From NCBI RefSeq assembly GCF_947623445.1, contig NC_135243.1:18484479-18548478 (forward strand): a DNA stretch of 64,000 nucleotides, written 5' to 3'. Origin of the DNA: Clavelina lepadiformis (lineage: Eukaryota > Chordata > Ascidiacea > Aplousobranchia > Clavelinidae). A model generated the notes under the pieces. The model was not told the DNA's origin and did no database searches. It saw only the letters and a program-made list of their open reading frames with translations. The position numbers and the translations under genes are program-made. Positions 27,597-40,150 of the stretch are shown one piece after another; within the stretch, counting starts at the first letter, position 1, and each line of letters opens with the position of its first letter.

Positions 27597-30500
27597 GGTT
27601 GCTTAACTTCCAAGATCGAACGAGATCGGGTCTACTCAACCTGGTATGGTCGTAGGCGTTTTCAAAAGAAAGAAAATGGCTTTTTCAATTATAATTCGAT
27701 TGCATAGGAAGTTTGACAAAAGCAAACAGTTGCTAGAAATTTCATTGAAATATACAGCATGACTAAAATGCTTACAACACCCGGTATTCCCAGGCGGTCA
27801 CCCATCCAAGTACTAACCGGGCCCGAGGTTGCTTAACTTCCGAGATCGAACGAGATCGGTCTACTCAACCTGGTATGGTCGTAGACGATTTCAAAAGAAA
27901 GAAAATGGCCTTTTCAATTATAATTCGATTGCATAGGAAATTCAAAAACGCAAACAGTTGCTATAAATTTCATTGAAATATACAACATGACTAAAATGCT
28001 TACAACACCCGGTATTCCCAGGCGGTCACCCATCCAAGTACTAACCGGGCCCGATCGGTTGCTTAACTTCCGAGATCGGGTATACTCAACCTGGTATGGT
28101 CGTTGGCGATTTCAAAAGAAAGAAAATGGCCTTTTCAATTATAATTCGATTGCATAGGAAGTTTGACAAAAGCAAACAGTTGCTATAAATTTGATTGAAA
28201 TATACAGCATGACTAAAATGCTTACAACACCCGGTATTCCCAGGCGGTCACCCATCCAAGTACTAACCGGGCCCGAGGTTGCTTAACTTCCGAGATCGAA
28301 CGAGATCGGGTCTACTCAACCTGGTATGGTCGTAGGCGATTTCAAAAGAAAGAAAATGGCCTTTTCAATTATAATTCGATTGCATAGGATGTTTTACAAA
28401 GGCAAACAGTTGCTAGAAATTTCATTGAAATATACAGCATGACTAAAATGCTTACAACACCTGGTATTCCCAGGCGGTCACCCATCCAAGTACTAACCGG
28501 GCCCGAGGTTGCTTAACTTCCGAGATCGAACGAGATCGGTCTACTCAACCTGGTATGGTCGTAGACGATTTCAAAAGAAAGAAAATGGCCTTTTCAATTA
28601 TAATTCGATTGCATAGGAAATTCAAAAACGCAAACAGTTGCTATAAATTTCATTGAAATATACAACATGACTAAAATGCTTACAACACCCGGTATTCCCA
28701 GGCGGTCACCCATCCAAGTACTAACCGGGCCCGATCGGTTGCTTAACTTCCGAGATCGGGTATACTCAACCTGGTATGGTCGTTGGCGATTTCAAAAGAA
28801 AGAAAATGGCCTTTTCAATTATAATTCGATTGCATAGGAAGTTTGACAAAAGCAAACAGTTGCTATAAATTTGATTGAAATATACAGCATGACTAAAATG
28901 CTTACAACACCCGGTATTCCCAGGCGGTCACCCATCCAAGTACTAACCGGGCCCGAGGTTGCTTAACTTCCGAGATCGAACGAGATCGGGTCTACTCAAC
29001 CTGGTATGGTCGTAGGCGATTTCAAAAGAAAGAAAATGGCCTTTTCAATTATAATTCGATTGCATAGGATGTTTTACAAAGGCAAACAGTTGCTAGAAAT
29101 TTCATTGAAATATACAGCATGACTAAAATGCTTACAACACCTGGTATTCCCAGGCGGTCACCCATCCAAGTACTAACCGGGCCCGAGGTTGTTTAACTTC
29201 CGAGATCGAACGAGATCGGGTCTACTCAACCTGGTATGGTCGTAGGCGATTTCAAAAGAAAGAAAATGGCCTTTTCAAATATAATTCGCTTGCATAGGAA
29301 AATCAAAAACGCAAACAGTTGCTATAAATTTGATTGAAATATACAGCATGACTAAAATGCTTACAACACCCGGTATTCCCAGGCGGTCACCCACCCAAGT
29401 ACTAACCGGGCCCGATCGGTTGCTTAACTTCCGAGATCGAACGAGATCGGGTCTACTCAACCTGGTATGGTCGTAGGCGAATTCAAAAGAAAGTAAATGG
29501 CCTTTTCAATTATAATTCGATTGCATAGAGAGTTTGACAAAGGCAAACAATTGCTAGAAATTTGATTGAAATATACAGCATGACTAAAATGCTTACAAAA
29601 CCCGGTATTCCCAGGCGGTCACCCATCCAAGTACTAACCGGGCCCGAGGTTGCTTAACTTCCGAGATCGAACGAGATCGGGTCTACTCAACCTGGTATGG
29701 TCGTAGGCGAATTCAAAAGAAAGCAAATGGCCTTTTCAATTATAATTCGATTGCATAGGAAATTTGACAAAGGCAAACAATTGCTAGAAATTTGATTGAA
29801 ATATACAGCATGACTAAAATGCTTACAACACCCGGTATTCCCAGGCGGTCACCCATCCAAGTACTAACCGGGCCCGAGGTTGCTTAACTTCCGAGATCGA
29901 ACGAGATCGGGTCTACTCAACCTGGTATGATCGTAGGCGATTTCAAAAGAAAGAAAATGGCCTTTTCAATTATAATTCGATTGCATAGGAAGTTTGACAA
30001 AAGCAAACAGTTGCTAGAAATTTGATTGAAATATACAGCATGACTAAAATGCTTACAACACCCGGTATTCCCAGGCGGTCACCCATCCAAGTACTAACCG
30101 GGCCCGAGGTTGCTTAACTTCCGAGATCGAACGAGATCGGGTCTACTCAACCTGGTATGGTCGTGGGCGATTTCAAAAGAAAGAAAATGGCCTTTTCAAT
30201 TATAATTCGATTGCATAGGAAGTTTGACAAAAGCAAACAGTTGCTATAAATTTGATTGAAATATACAGCATGACTAAAATGCTTACAACACCCGGTATTC
30301 CCAGGCGGTCACCCATCCAAGTACTAACCGGGCCCGAGGTTGCTTAACTTCCGAGATCGAACGAGATCGGGTCTACTCAACCTGGTATGATCGTAGGCGA
30401 TTTCAAAAGAAAGAAAATGGCCTTTTCAATTATAATTCGATTGCATAGGAAGTTTGACAAAAGCAAACAGTTGCTATAAATTTCATTGAAATATACAGCA

Positions 30501-31026
30501 TGACTAAAATGCTTACAACACCCGGTATTCCCAGGCGGTCACCCATCCAAGTACTAACCGGGCCCGAGTTTGCTTAACTTCCAAGATCGAACGAGATCGG
30601 GTCTACTCAACCTGGTATGGTCGTTGGCGTTTTCAAAAGAAAGAAAATGGCTTTTTCAATTATAATTCGATTGCATAGGAAGTTTGACAAAAGCAAACAG
30701 TTGCTATAAATTTCATTGAAATATACAGCATGACTAAAATGCTTACAACACCCGGTATTCCCAGGCGGTCACCCATCCAAGTACTAACCGGGCCCGAGGT
30801 TGCTTAACTTCCGAGATCGAACGAGATCGGGTCTACTCAACCTGGTATGGTCGTAGACGATTTCAAAAGAAAGAAAATGGCCTTTTCAATTATAATTCGA
30901 TTGCATAGGAAATTCAAAAACGCAAACAGTTGCTATAACTTTCATTGAAATATACAGCATGACTAAAATGCTTACAACACCCGGTATTCCCAGGCGGTCA
31001 CCCATCCAAGTACTAACCGGGCCCGA
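27597..31026 (-). repeat. 15-monomer higher-order repeat (3,430 bp), copy 2
   Basis: Near-identical tandem duplicate of 24,167-27,596, including the nested three-monomer duplication, which therefore came first. The copies part at 27,597/31,027, where a deletion-form gene replaces a standard one. Confidence 0.9.
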
Positions 31027-32099
31027 TCGGTTGCTTAACTTCCGAGATCGGGTATACTCAACCTGGTATGGTCGTAGGCGATTTCAAAAGAAAGAAAATG
31101 GCCTTTTCAATTATAATTCGATTGCATAAGAAGTTTGACAAAAGCAAACAGTTGCTAGAAATTTGATTGAAATATACAGCATGACTAAAATGCGTACAAC
31201 ACCCGGTATTCCCAGGCGGTCACCCATCCAAGTACTAACCGGGCCCGAGGTTGCTTAACTTCCGAGATCGAACGAGATCGGGTCTACTCAACCTGGTATG
31301 GTCGTAGGCGATTTCAAAAGAAAGAAAATGGCCTTTTCAATTATAATTCGATTGCATAGGAAATTTGACAAAAGCAAACAGTTGCTATAAATTTGATTGA
31401 AATATACAGCATGACTAAAATGCTTACAACACCCGGTATTCCCAGGCGGTCACCCATCCAAGTACTAACCGGGCCCGAGGTTGCTTAACTTCCAAGATCG
31501 AACGAGATCGGGTCTACTCAACCTGGTATGGTCGTAGGCGTTTTCAAAAGAAAGAAAATGGCTTTTTCAATTATAATTCGATTGCATAGGAAGTTTGACA
31601 AAAGCAAACAGTAGCTAGAAATTTCATTGAAATATACAGCATGACTAAAATGCTTACAACAACCGGTATTCCCAGGCGGTCACCCATCCAAGTACTAACC
31701 GGGCCCGAGGTTGCTTAACTTCCGATATCGGGTATACTCAACCTGGTATGGTCGTAGGCGATTTCAAAAGAAAGAAAATGGCCTTTTCAATTATAATTCG
31801 ATTGCATAGGAAGTTAGACAAAAGCAAACAGTTGCTATAAATTTGATTGAAATATACAGCATGACTAAAATGCTTACAACACCCGGTATTCCCAGGCGGT
31901 CACCCATCCAAGTACTAACCGGGCCCGAGGTTGCTTAACTTCCGAGATCGAACGAGATCGGGTCTACTCAACCTGGTATGGTCGTAGGCGAATTCAAAAG
32001 AAAGAAAATGGCCTTTTCAATTATAATTCGATTGCATAAGAAATTCAAAAAGCAAACAATTGCTAGAAATTTGATTGAAATATACAGCATGACTAAAAT

Positions 32100-32216
32100 G
32101 CTTACAACACCCGGTATTCCCAGGCGGTCACCCATCCAAGTACTAACCGGGCCCGAGGATGCTTAACTTCCGAGATCGAACGAAATCGTTCTACTCAACC
32201 TGGTATGGTCGTAAGC
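32100..32216 (-). rRNA. 5S variant with paired helix I and changed helix III
   Basis: The 117-nt copy joins the fully paired 5' end GCTTACGACC with a remodelled helix III (GTAGAACGATTTCG in place of GTAGACCCGATCTCG). The same linked haplotype is at 35515-35631 and, in related form, near 33,916, 37,331, 41,463, 43,750 and 47,405. The linkage shows that these copies spread as a unit. Confidence 0.8.
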
Positions 32217-33017
32217 GATTTCAAAAGAAAGAAAATGGCCTTTTCAATTATAATTCGATTGCATAAGAAATTTTACAAAGGCAAACAGTTGCTAGAAATT
32301 TCATTGAAATATACAGCATGACTAAAATGCTTACAACACCTGGTATTCCCAGGCGGTCACCCATCCAAGTACTAACCGGGCCCGAGGTTGTTTAACTTCC
32401 GAGATCGAACGAGATCGGGTCTACTCAACCTGGTATGGTCGTAGGCGATTTCAAAAGAAAGAAAATGGCCTTTTCAAATATAATTCGCTTGCATAGGAAA
32501 TTCAAAAACGCAAACCGTTGCTAGAAATTTGATTGAAATATACAGCATGACTAAAATGCTTACAACACTCGGTATTCCCTGGCGGTCACCCATCCAAGTA
32601 CTAACCGGGCCCGAGGTTGCTTAACTTCCGAGATCGAACGAGATCGGGTCTACTCAACCTGGTATGGTCGTAGGCGATTTCAAAAGAAAGAAAATGGCCT
32701 TTTCAATTATAATTCGATTGCATAGAGAGTTTGACAAAGGCAAACAATTGCTAGAAATTTGATTGAAATATACAGCATGACTAAAATGCTTACAAAACCC
32801 GGTATTCCCAGGCGGTCACCCATCCAAGTACTAACCGGGCCCGAGGTTGCTTAACTTCCGAGATCGAACGAGATCGGGTCTACTCAACCTGGTATGGTCG
32901 TAGGCGAATTCAAAAAAAAGCAAATGGCCTTTTCAATTATAATTCGATTGCATAGGAAGTTTGACAAAGACAAACAATTGCTAGAAATTTGATTGAAATA
33001 TACAGCATGACTAAAAT

Positions 33018-33125
33018 GCTTACAACACCCGGTATTCCCAGGCGGTCACCCATCCAAGTACTAACCGGGCCCGAGGTTGCTTAACTTCCGAGATCGGGTA
33101 TACTCAACCTGGTATGGTCGTAGGC
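33018..33125 (-). pseudogene. 5S copy with deletion, form D3 (108 nt)
   Basis: A clean 10-nt loss between the two CGATCTCG motifs of helix III/loop C, with the rest of the gene standard. This is exactly what slippage between the two direct repeats would produce. Same-form copies: 36433-36540, 38029-38136, 42840-42947 and 46495-46602. Loss of loop C should abolish normal ribosomal protein binding, although transcription signals are intact. Confidence 0.85.
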
Positions 33126-33697
33126 GATTTCAAAAGAAAGAAAATGGCCTTTTCAATTATAATTCGATTGCATAGGAAGTTTGACAAAAGCAAACAATTG
33201 CTATAAATTTGATTGAAATATACAGCATGACTAAAATGCTTACAACACCCGGTATTCCCAGGCGGTCACCCATCCAAGTACTAACCGGGCCCGAGGTTGC
33301 TTAACTTCCGAGATCGAACGAGATCGGATCTACTCAACCTGGTATGGTCGTAGGCGATTCCAAAAGAAAGAAAATGGCCTTTTCAATTATAATTCGATTG
33401 CATAGAAAGTTTGACAAAGGCAAACAGTCGCTAGAAATTTGATTGAAATATACAGCATGACTAAAATGCTTACAACACCCGGTATTCCCAGGCGGTCACC
33501 CATCCAAGTACTAACCGGGCCCGAGGATGCTTAACATCCAAGATCGAACGAGATCGGGTCTACTCAACCTGGTATGGTCGTAGGCGATTTCAAAAGAAAG
33601 AAAATGGCCTTTTCAATTATAATTCGATTGCATAGGAAGTTAGACAAAAGCAAACAGTTGCTATAAATTTGATTGAAATATACAGCATGACTAAAAT

Positions 33698-33815
33698 GCT
33701 TACAACACCCGGTATTCCCAGGCGGTCACCCATCCAAGTACTAACCGGGCCCGAGGTTGCTTAACTTCCGAGATCGAACGAGATCGGGTCTACTCAACCT
33801 GGTATGGTCGTAGGC
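33698..33815 (-). rRNA. 5S rRNA, consensus copy (middle of array)
   Basis: Matches the array consensus in all segments I compared: helix II AGGTTG/CAACCT, both CGATCTCG motifs, box C and the terminator. It serves as a clean example from the middle of the array. Confidence 0.95.
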
Positions 33816-34440
33816 GAATTCAAAAGAAAGAAAATGGCCTTTTCAATTATAATTCGATTGCATAAGAAAATCAAAAACGTAAACAGTTGCTAGAAATTTG
33901 ATTGAAATATACAGCTTGACTAAAATGCTTACAACACCCGGTATTCCCAGGCGGTCACCCATCCAAGTACTAACCGGGCCCGAGGTTGCTTAACTTCCGA
34001 GATCGAACGAAATCGTTCTACTCAACCTGGTATGGTCGTAAGCGATTTCAAAAGAAAGAAAATGGCCTTTTCAATTATAATTCGATTGCATAAGAAATTT
34101 TACAAAGGCAAACAGTTGCTATAAATTTCATTGAAATATACAGCATGACTAAAATGCTTACAACACCTGGTATTCCCAGGCGGTCACCCATCCAAGTACT
34201 AACCGGGCCCGAGGTTGTTTAACTTCCGAGATCGAACGAGATCGGGTCTACTCAACCTGGTATGGTCGTAGGCGATTTCAAAAGAAAGAAAATGGCCTTT
34301 TCAATTATAATTCGCTTGCATAGGAAATTCAAAAACGCAAACCGTTGCTAGAAATTTGATTGAAATATACAGCATGACTAAAATGCTTACAACACTCGGT
34401 ATTCCCAGGCGGTCACCCATCCAAGTACTAACCGGGCCCG

Positions 34441-37400
34441 ATCGGTTGCTTAACTTCCGAGATCGGGTATACTCAACCTGGTATGGTCGTAGGCGATTTC
34501 AAAAGAAAGAAAATGGCCTTTTCAATTATAATTCGATTGCATAAGAAGTTTGACAAAAGCAAACAGTTGCTAGAAATTTGATTGAAATATACAGCATGAC
34601 TAAAATGCGTACAACACCCGGTATTCCCAGGCGGTCACCCATCCAAGTACTAACCGGGCCCGAGGTTGCTTAACTTCCGAGATCGAACGAGATCGGGTCT
34701 ACTCAACCTGGTATGGTCGTAGGCGATTTCAAAAGAAAGAAAATGGCCTTTTCAATTATAATTCGATTGCATAGGAAATTTGACAAAAGCAAACAGTTGC
34801 TATAAATTTGATTGAAATATACAGCATGACTAAAATGCTTACAACACCCGGTATTCCCAGGCGGTCACCCATCCAAGTACTAACCGGGCCCGAGGTTGCT
34901 TAACTTCCAAGATCGAACGAGATCGGGTCTACTCAACCTGGTATGGTCGTAGGCGTTTTCAAAAGAAAGAAAATGGCTTTTTCAATTATAATTCGATTGC
35001 ATAGGAAGTTTGACAAAAGCAAACAGTAGCTAGAAATTTCATTGAAATATACAGCATGACTAAAATGCTTACAACAACCGGTATTCCCAGGCGGTCACCC
35101 ATCCAAGTACTAACCGGGCCCGAGGTTGCTTAACTTCCGATATCGGGTATACTCAACCTGGTATGGTCGTAGGCGATTTCAAAAGAAAGAAAATGGCCTT
35201 TTCAATTATAATTCGATTGCATAGGAAGTTAGACAAAAGCAAACAGTTGCTATAAATTTGATTGAAATATACAGCATGACTAAAATGCTTACAACACCCG
35301 GTATTCCCAGGCGGTCACCCATCCAAGTACTAACCGGGCCCGAGGTTGCTTAACTTCCGAGATCGAACGAGATCGGGTCTACTCAACCTGGTATGGTCGT
35401 AGGCGAATTCAAAAGAAAGAAAATGGCCTTTTCAATTATAATTCGATTGCATAAGAAATTCAAAAAGCAAACAATTGCTAGAAATTTGATTGAAATATAC
35501 AGCATGACTAAAATGCTTACAACACCCGGTATTCCCAGGCGGTCACCCATCCAAGTACTAACCGGGCCCGAGGATGCTTAACTTCCGAGATCGAACGAAA
35601 TCGTTCTACTCAACCTGGTATGGTCGTAAGCGATTTCAAAAGAAAGAAAATGGCCTTTTCAATTATAATTCGATTGCATAAGAAATTTTACAAAGGCAAA
35701 CAGTTGCTAGAAATTTCATTGAAATATACAGCATGACTAAAATGCTTACAACACCTGGTATTCCCAGGCGGTCACCCATCCAAGTACTAACCGGGCCCGA
35801 GGTTGTTTAACTTCCGAGATCGAACGAGATCGGGTCTACTCAACCTGGTATGGTCGTAGGCGATTTCAAAAGAAAGAAAATGGCCTTTTCAAATATAATT
35901 CGCTTGCATAGGAAATTCAAAAACGCAAACCGTTGCTAGAAATTTGATTGAAATATACAGCATGACTAAAATGCTTACAACACTCGGTATTCCCTGGCGG
36001 TCACCCATCCAAGTACTAACCGGGCCCGAGGTTGCTTAACTTCCGAGATCGAACGAGATCGGGTCTACTCAACCTGGTATGGTCGTAGGCGATTTCAAAA
36101 GAAAGAAAATGGCCTTTTCAATTATAATTCGATTGCATAGAGAGTTTGACAAAGGCAAACAATTGCTAGAAATTTGATTGAAATATACAGCATGACTAAA
36201 ATGCTTACAAAACCCGGTATTCCCAGGCGGTCACCCATCCAAGTACTAACCGGGCCCGAGGTTGCTTAACTTCCGAGATCGAACGAGATCGGGTCTACTC
36301 AACCTGGTATGGTCGTAGGCGAATTCAAAAAAAAGCAAATGGCCTTTTCAATTATAATTCGATTGCATAGGAAGTTTGACAAAGACAAACAATTGCTAGA
36401 AATTTGATTGAAATATACAGCATGACTAAAATGCTTACAACACCCGGTATTCCCAGGCGGTCACCCATCCAAGTACTAACCGGGCCCGAGGTTGCTTAAC
36501 TTCCGAGATCGGGTATACTCAACCTGGTATGGTCGTAGGCGATTTCAAAAGAAAGAAAATGGCCTTTTCAATTATAATTCGATTGCATAGGAAGTTTGAC
36601 AAAAGCAAACAATTGCTATAAATTTGATTGAAATATACAGCATGACTAAAATGCTTACAACACCCGGTATTCCCAGGCGGTCACCCATCCAAGTACTAAC
36701 CGGGCCCGAGGTTGCTTAACTTCCGAGATCGAACGAGATCGGATCTACTCAACCTGGTATGGTCGTAGGCGATTCCAAAAGAAAGAAAATGGCCTTTTCA
36801 ATTATAATTCGATTGCATAGAAAGTTTGACAAAGGCAAACAGTCGCTAGAAATTTGATTGAAATATACAGCATGACTAAAATGCTTACAACACCCGGTAT
36901 TCCCAGGCGGTCACCCATCCAAGTACTAACCGGGCCCGAGGATGCTTAACATCCAAGATCGAACGAGATCGGGTCTACTCAACCTGGTATGGTCGTAGGC
37001 GATTTCAAAAGAAAGAAAATGGCCTTTTCAATTATAATTCGATTGCATAGGAAGTTAGACAAAAGCAAACAGTTGCTATAAATTTGATTGAAATATACAG
37101 CATGACTAAAATGCTTACAACACCCGGTATTCCCAGGCGGTCACCCATCCAAGTACTAACCGGGCCCGAGGTTGCTTAACTTCCGAGATCGAACGAGATC
37201 GGGTCTACTCAACCTGGTATGGTCGTAGGCGAATTCAAAAGAAAGAAAATGGCCTTTTCAATTATAATTCGATTGCATAAGAAAATCAAAAACGTAAACA
37301 GTTGCTAGAAATTTGATTGAAATATACAGCTTGACTAAAATGCTTACAACACCCGGTATTCCCAGGCGGTCACCCATCCAAGTACTAACCGGGCCCGAGG

Positions 37401-37855
37401 TTGCTTAACTTCCGAGATCGAACGAAATCGTTCTACTCAACCTGGTATGGTCGTAAGCGATTTCAAAAGAAAGAAAATGGCCTTTTCAATTATAATTCGA
37501 TTGCATAAGAAATTTTACAAAGGCAAACAGTTGCTATAAATTTCATTGAAATATACAGCATGACTAAAATGCTTACAACACCTGGTATTCCCAGGCGGTC
37601 ACCCATCCAAGTACTAACCGGGCCCGAGGTTGTTTAACTTCCGAGATCGAACGAGATCGGGTCTACTCAACCTGGTATGGTCGTAGGCGATTTCAAAAGA
37701 AAGAAAATGGCCTTTTCAATTATAATTCGCTTGCATAGGAAATTCAAAAACGCAAACCGTTGCTAGAAATTTGATTGAAATATACAGCATGACTAAAATG
37801 CTTACAACACTCGGTATTCCCAGGCGGTCACCCATCCAAGTACTAACCGGGCCCG
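34441..37855 (-). repeat. 15-monomer higher-order repeat (3,415 bp), copy 2
   Basis: Tandem duplicate of the preceding 3,415-bp block, essentially unchanged in the markers I compared. It ends at 37,855, where the next monomer has a full-length gene instead of the D1 form. Confidence 0.88.
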
Positions 37856-39034
37856 AGGTTGCTTAACTTCCGAGATCGAACGAGATCGGCTCTACTCAAC
37901 CTGGTATGGTCGTAGACGATTTCAAAAGAAAGAAAATGGCCTTTTCAATTATAATTCGATTGCATAGGAAATTCAAAAACGCAAACAGTTGCTATAAATT
38001 TCATTGAAATATACAGCATGACTAAAATGCTTACAACACCCGGTATTCCCAGGCGGTCACCCATCCAAGTACTAACCGGGCCCGAGGTTGCTTAACTTCC
38101 GAGATCGGGTATACTCAACCTGGTATGGTCGTAGGCGATTTCAAAAGAAAGAAAATGGCCTTTTCAATTATAATTCGATTGCATAGGAAGTTTGACAAAA
38201 GCAAACAGTTGCTATAAATTTGATTGAAATATACAGCATGACTAAAATGCTTACAACACCCGGTATTCCCAGGCGGTCACCCATCCAAGTACTAACCGGG
38301 CCCGAGGTTGCTTAACTTCCGAGATCGAACGAGATCGGGTCTACTCAACCTGGTATGGTCGTAGGCGATTCCAAAAGAAAGCAAATGGCCTTTTCAATTA
38401 TAATTCGATTGCATAGGAAGTTTGACAAAGACAAACAATTGCTAGAAGTTTGATTGAAATATACAGCATGACTAAAATGCTTACAACACCCGGTATTCCC
38501 AGGCGGTCACCCATCCAAGTACTAACCGGGCCCGAGGTTGCTTAACTTCCGAGATCGAACGAGATCGGATCTACTCAACCTGGTATGATCGTAGGCGATT
38601 TCAAAAGAAAGAAAATGGCTTTTTCAATTATAATTCGATTGCATAGGAAGTTTGACAAAAGCAAACAGTTGCTAGAAATTTCATTGAAATATACAGCATG
38701 ACTAAAATGCTTACAACACCCGGTATTCCCAGGCGGTCACCCATCCAAGTACTAACCGGGCCCGAGGTTGCTTAACTTCCAAGATCGAACGAGATCGGGT
38801 CTACTCAACCTGGTATGGTCGTAGGCGTTTTTAAAAGAAAGAAAGTGGCTTTTTCAATTATAATTCGATTGCATAGGAAGTTTGACAAATGCAAACAGTT
38901 GCTAGAAATTTCATTGAAATATACAGCATGACTAAAATGCTTACAACACCCGGTATTCCCAGGCGGTCACCCATCCAAGTACTAACCGGGCCCGAGGTTG
39001 CTTAACTTCCGAGATCGAACGAGATCGGCTCTAC

Positions 39035-40150
39035 TCAACCTGGTATGGTCGTAGACGATTTCAAAAGAAAGAAAATGGCCTTTTCAATTATAATTCGATT
39101 GCATAGGAAATTCAAAAACGCAAACAGTTGCTATAAATTTCATTGAAGTATACAGCATGACTAAAATGCTTACAACACCCAGTATTCCCAGGCGGTCACC
39201 CATCCAAGTACTAACCGGGCCCGAGGTTGCTTAACTTCCGAGGTCGAACGAGATCGGGTCTACTCAACCTGGTATGGTCGTAGACGATTTCAAACGAAAC
39301 AAAATGGCTTTTTCAATTATAATTCGATTGCATAGGATGTTTGACAAAGGCAAACAATTGCTAGAAATTTGATTGAAATATACAGCATGACTAAAATGCT
39401 TACAACACCCGGTATTCCCAGGCGGTCGACCATCCAAATACTAACCGGGCTCGAGGTTGCTTAACTTCCGAGATCGAACGAGATCGGGTCTACTCAACCT
39501 GGTATGGTCGTAGGCGAATTCAAAAGAAAGAAAATGGCTTTTTCAATTATAATTCGATTGCACTGGAAATTCAAAAAACCAACAGTTGCTAGAAATTTGA
39601 TTGAAATATACAGCATGACTAAAATGCTTACAACACCCGGTATTCCCAGGCGGTCACCCATCCAAGTACTAACCGGGCTCGAGGTTGCTTAACTTCCGAG
39701 ATCGAACGAGATCGGGTCTACTCAACCTGATATGGTCGTAGGCGTTTTCGAAAGAAAGAAAATGGCTTTTTCAATTATAATTCGATTGCATAGGAAGTTT
39801 GACAAAAGCAAACAGTTGCTAGAAATTTGATTGAAATATACAGCATGACTAAAATGCTTACAACACCTGGTATTCCCAGGCGGTCACCCATCCAAGTACT
39901 AACCGGGCTCGAGGTTGCTTAACTTCCGAGATCGAACGAGATCGGGTCTACTCAACCTGGTATGGTCGTAGGCGTTTTCGAAAGAAAGAAAATGGCTTTT
40001 TCAATTATAATTCGATTGCATAGGAAGTTTGACAACGACAAACAGTTGCCAGAAATTTGATTGAAATATACAGCATGACTAAAATGCTTACAACACCCGG
40101 TATTCCCAGGCGGTCACCCATCCAAGTACTAACCGGGCCCGAGGTTGCTT
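39035..40150 (-). repeat. About 9.15-kb spaced duplicate segment, left copy
   Basis: A five-monomer stretch whose markers (gaagtata spacer change, CGAGCC helix changes, caattgcactgg spacer change at 39,560, GATATGG near 39,730) reappear at 48,190-49,290, offset 9,152-9,153 bp. The 1-bp difference comes from a deletion near 48,559. The segment between is not colinear, so it may be a dispersed exchange rather than a simple long tandem repeat. Confidence 0.75.

Larger units (their letters stand above)
31027..34440 (-). repeat. 15-monomer higher-order repeat (3,415 bp), copy 1
   Basis: Block repeated at 34,441 with an offset of exactly 3,415 bp. Markers are the deletion copies at 31,652 and 33,018, the GTACGC terminal change near 31,193 and a helix III variant at 32,100. 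It is shorter than 15 full monomers because it contains several deletion copies. Confidence 0.88.
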
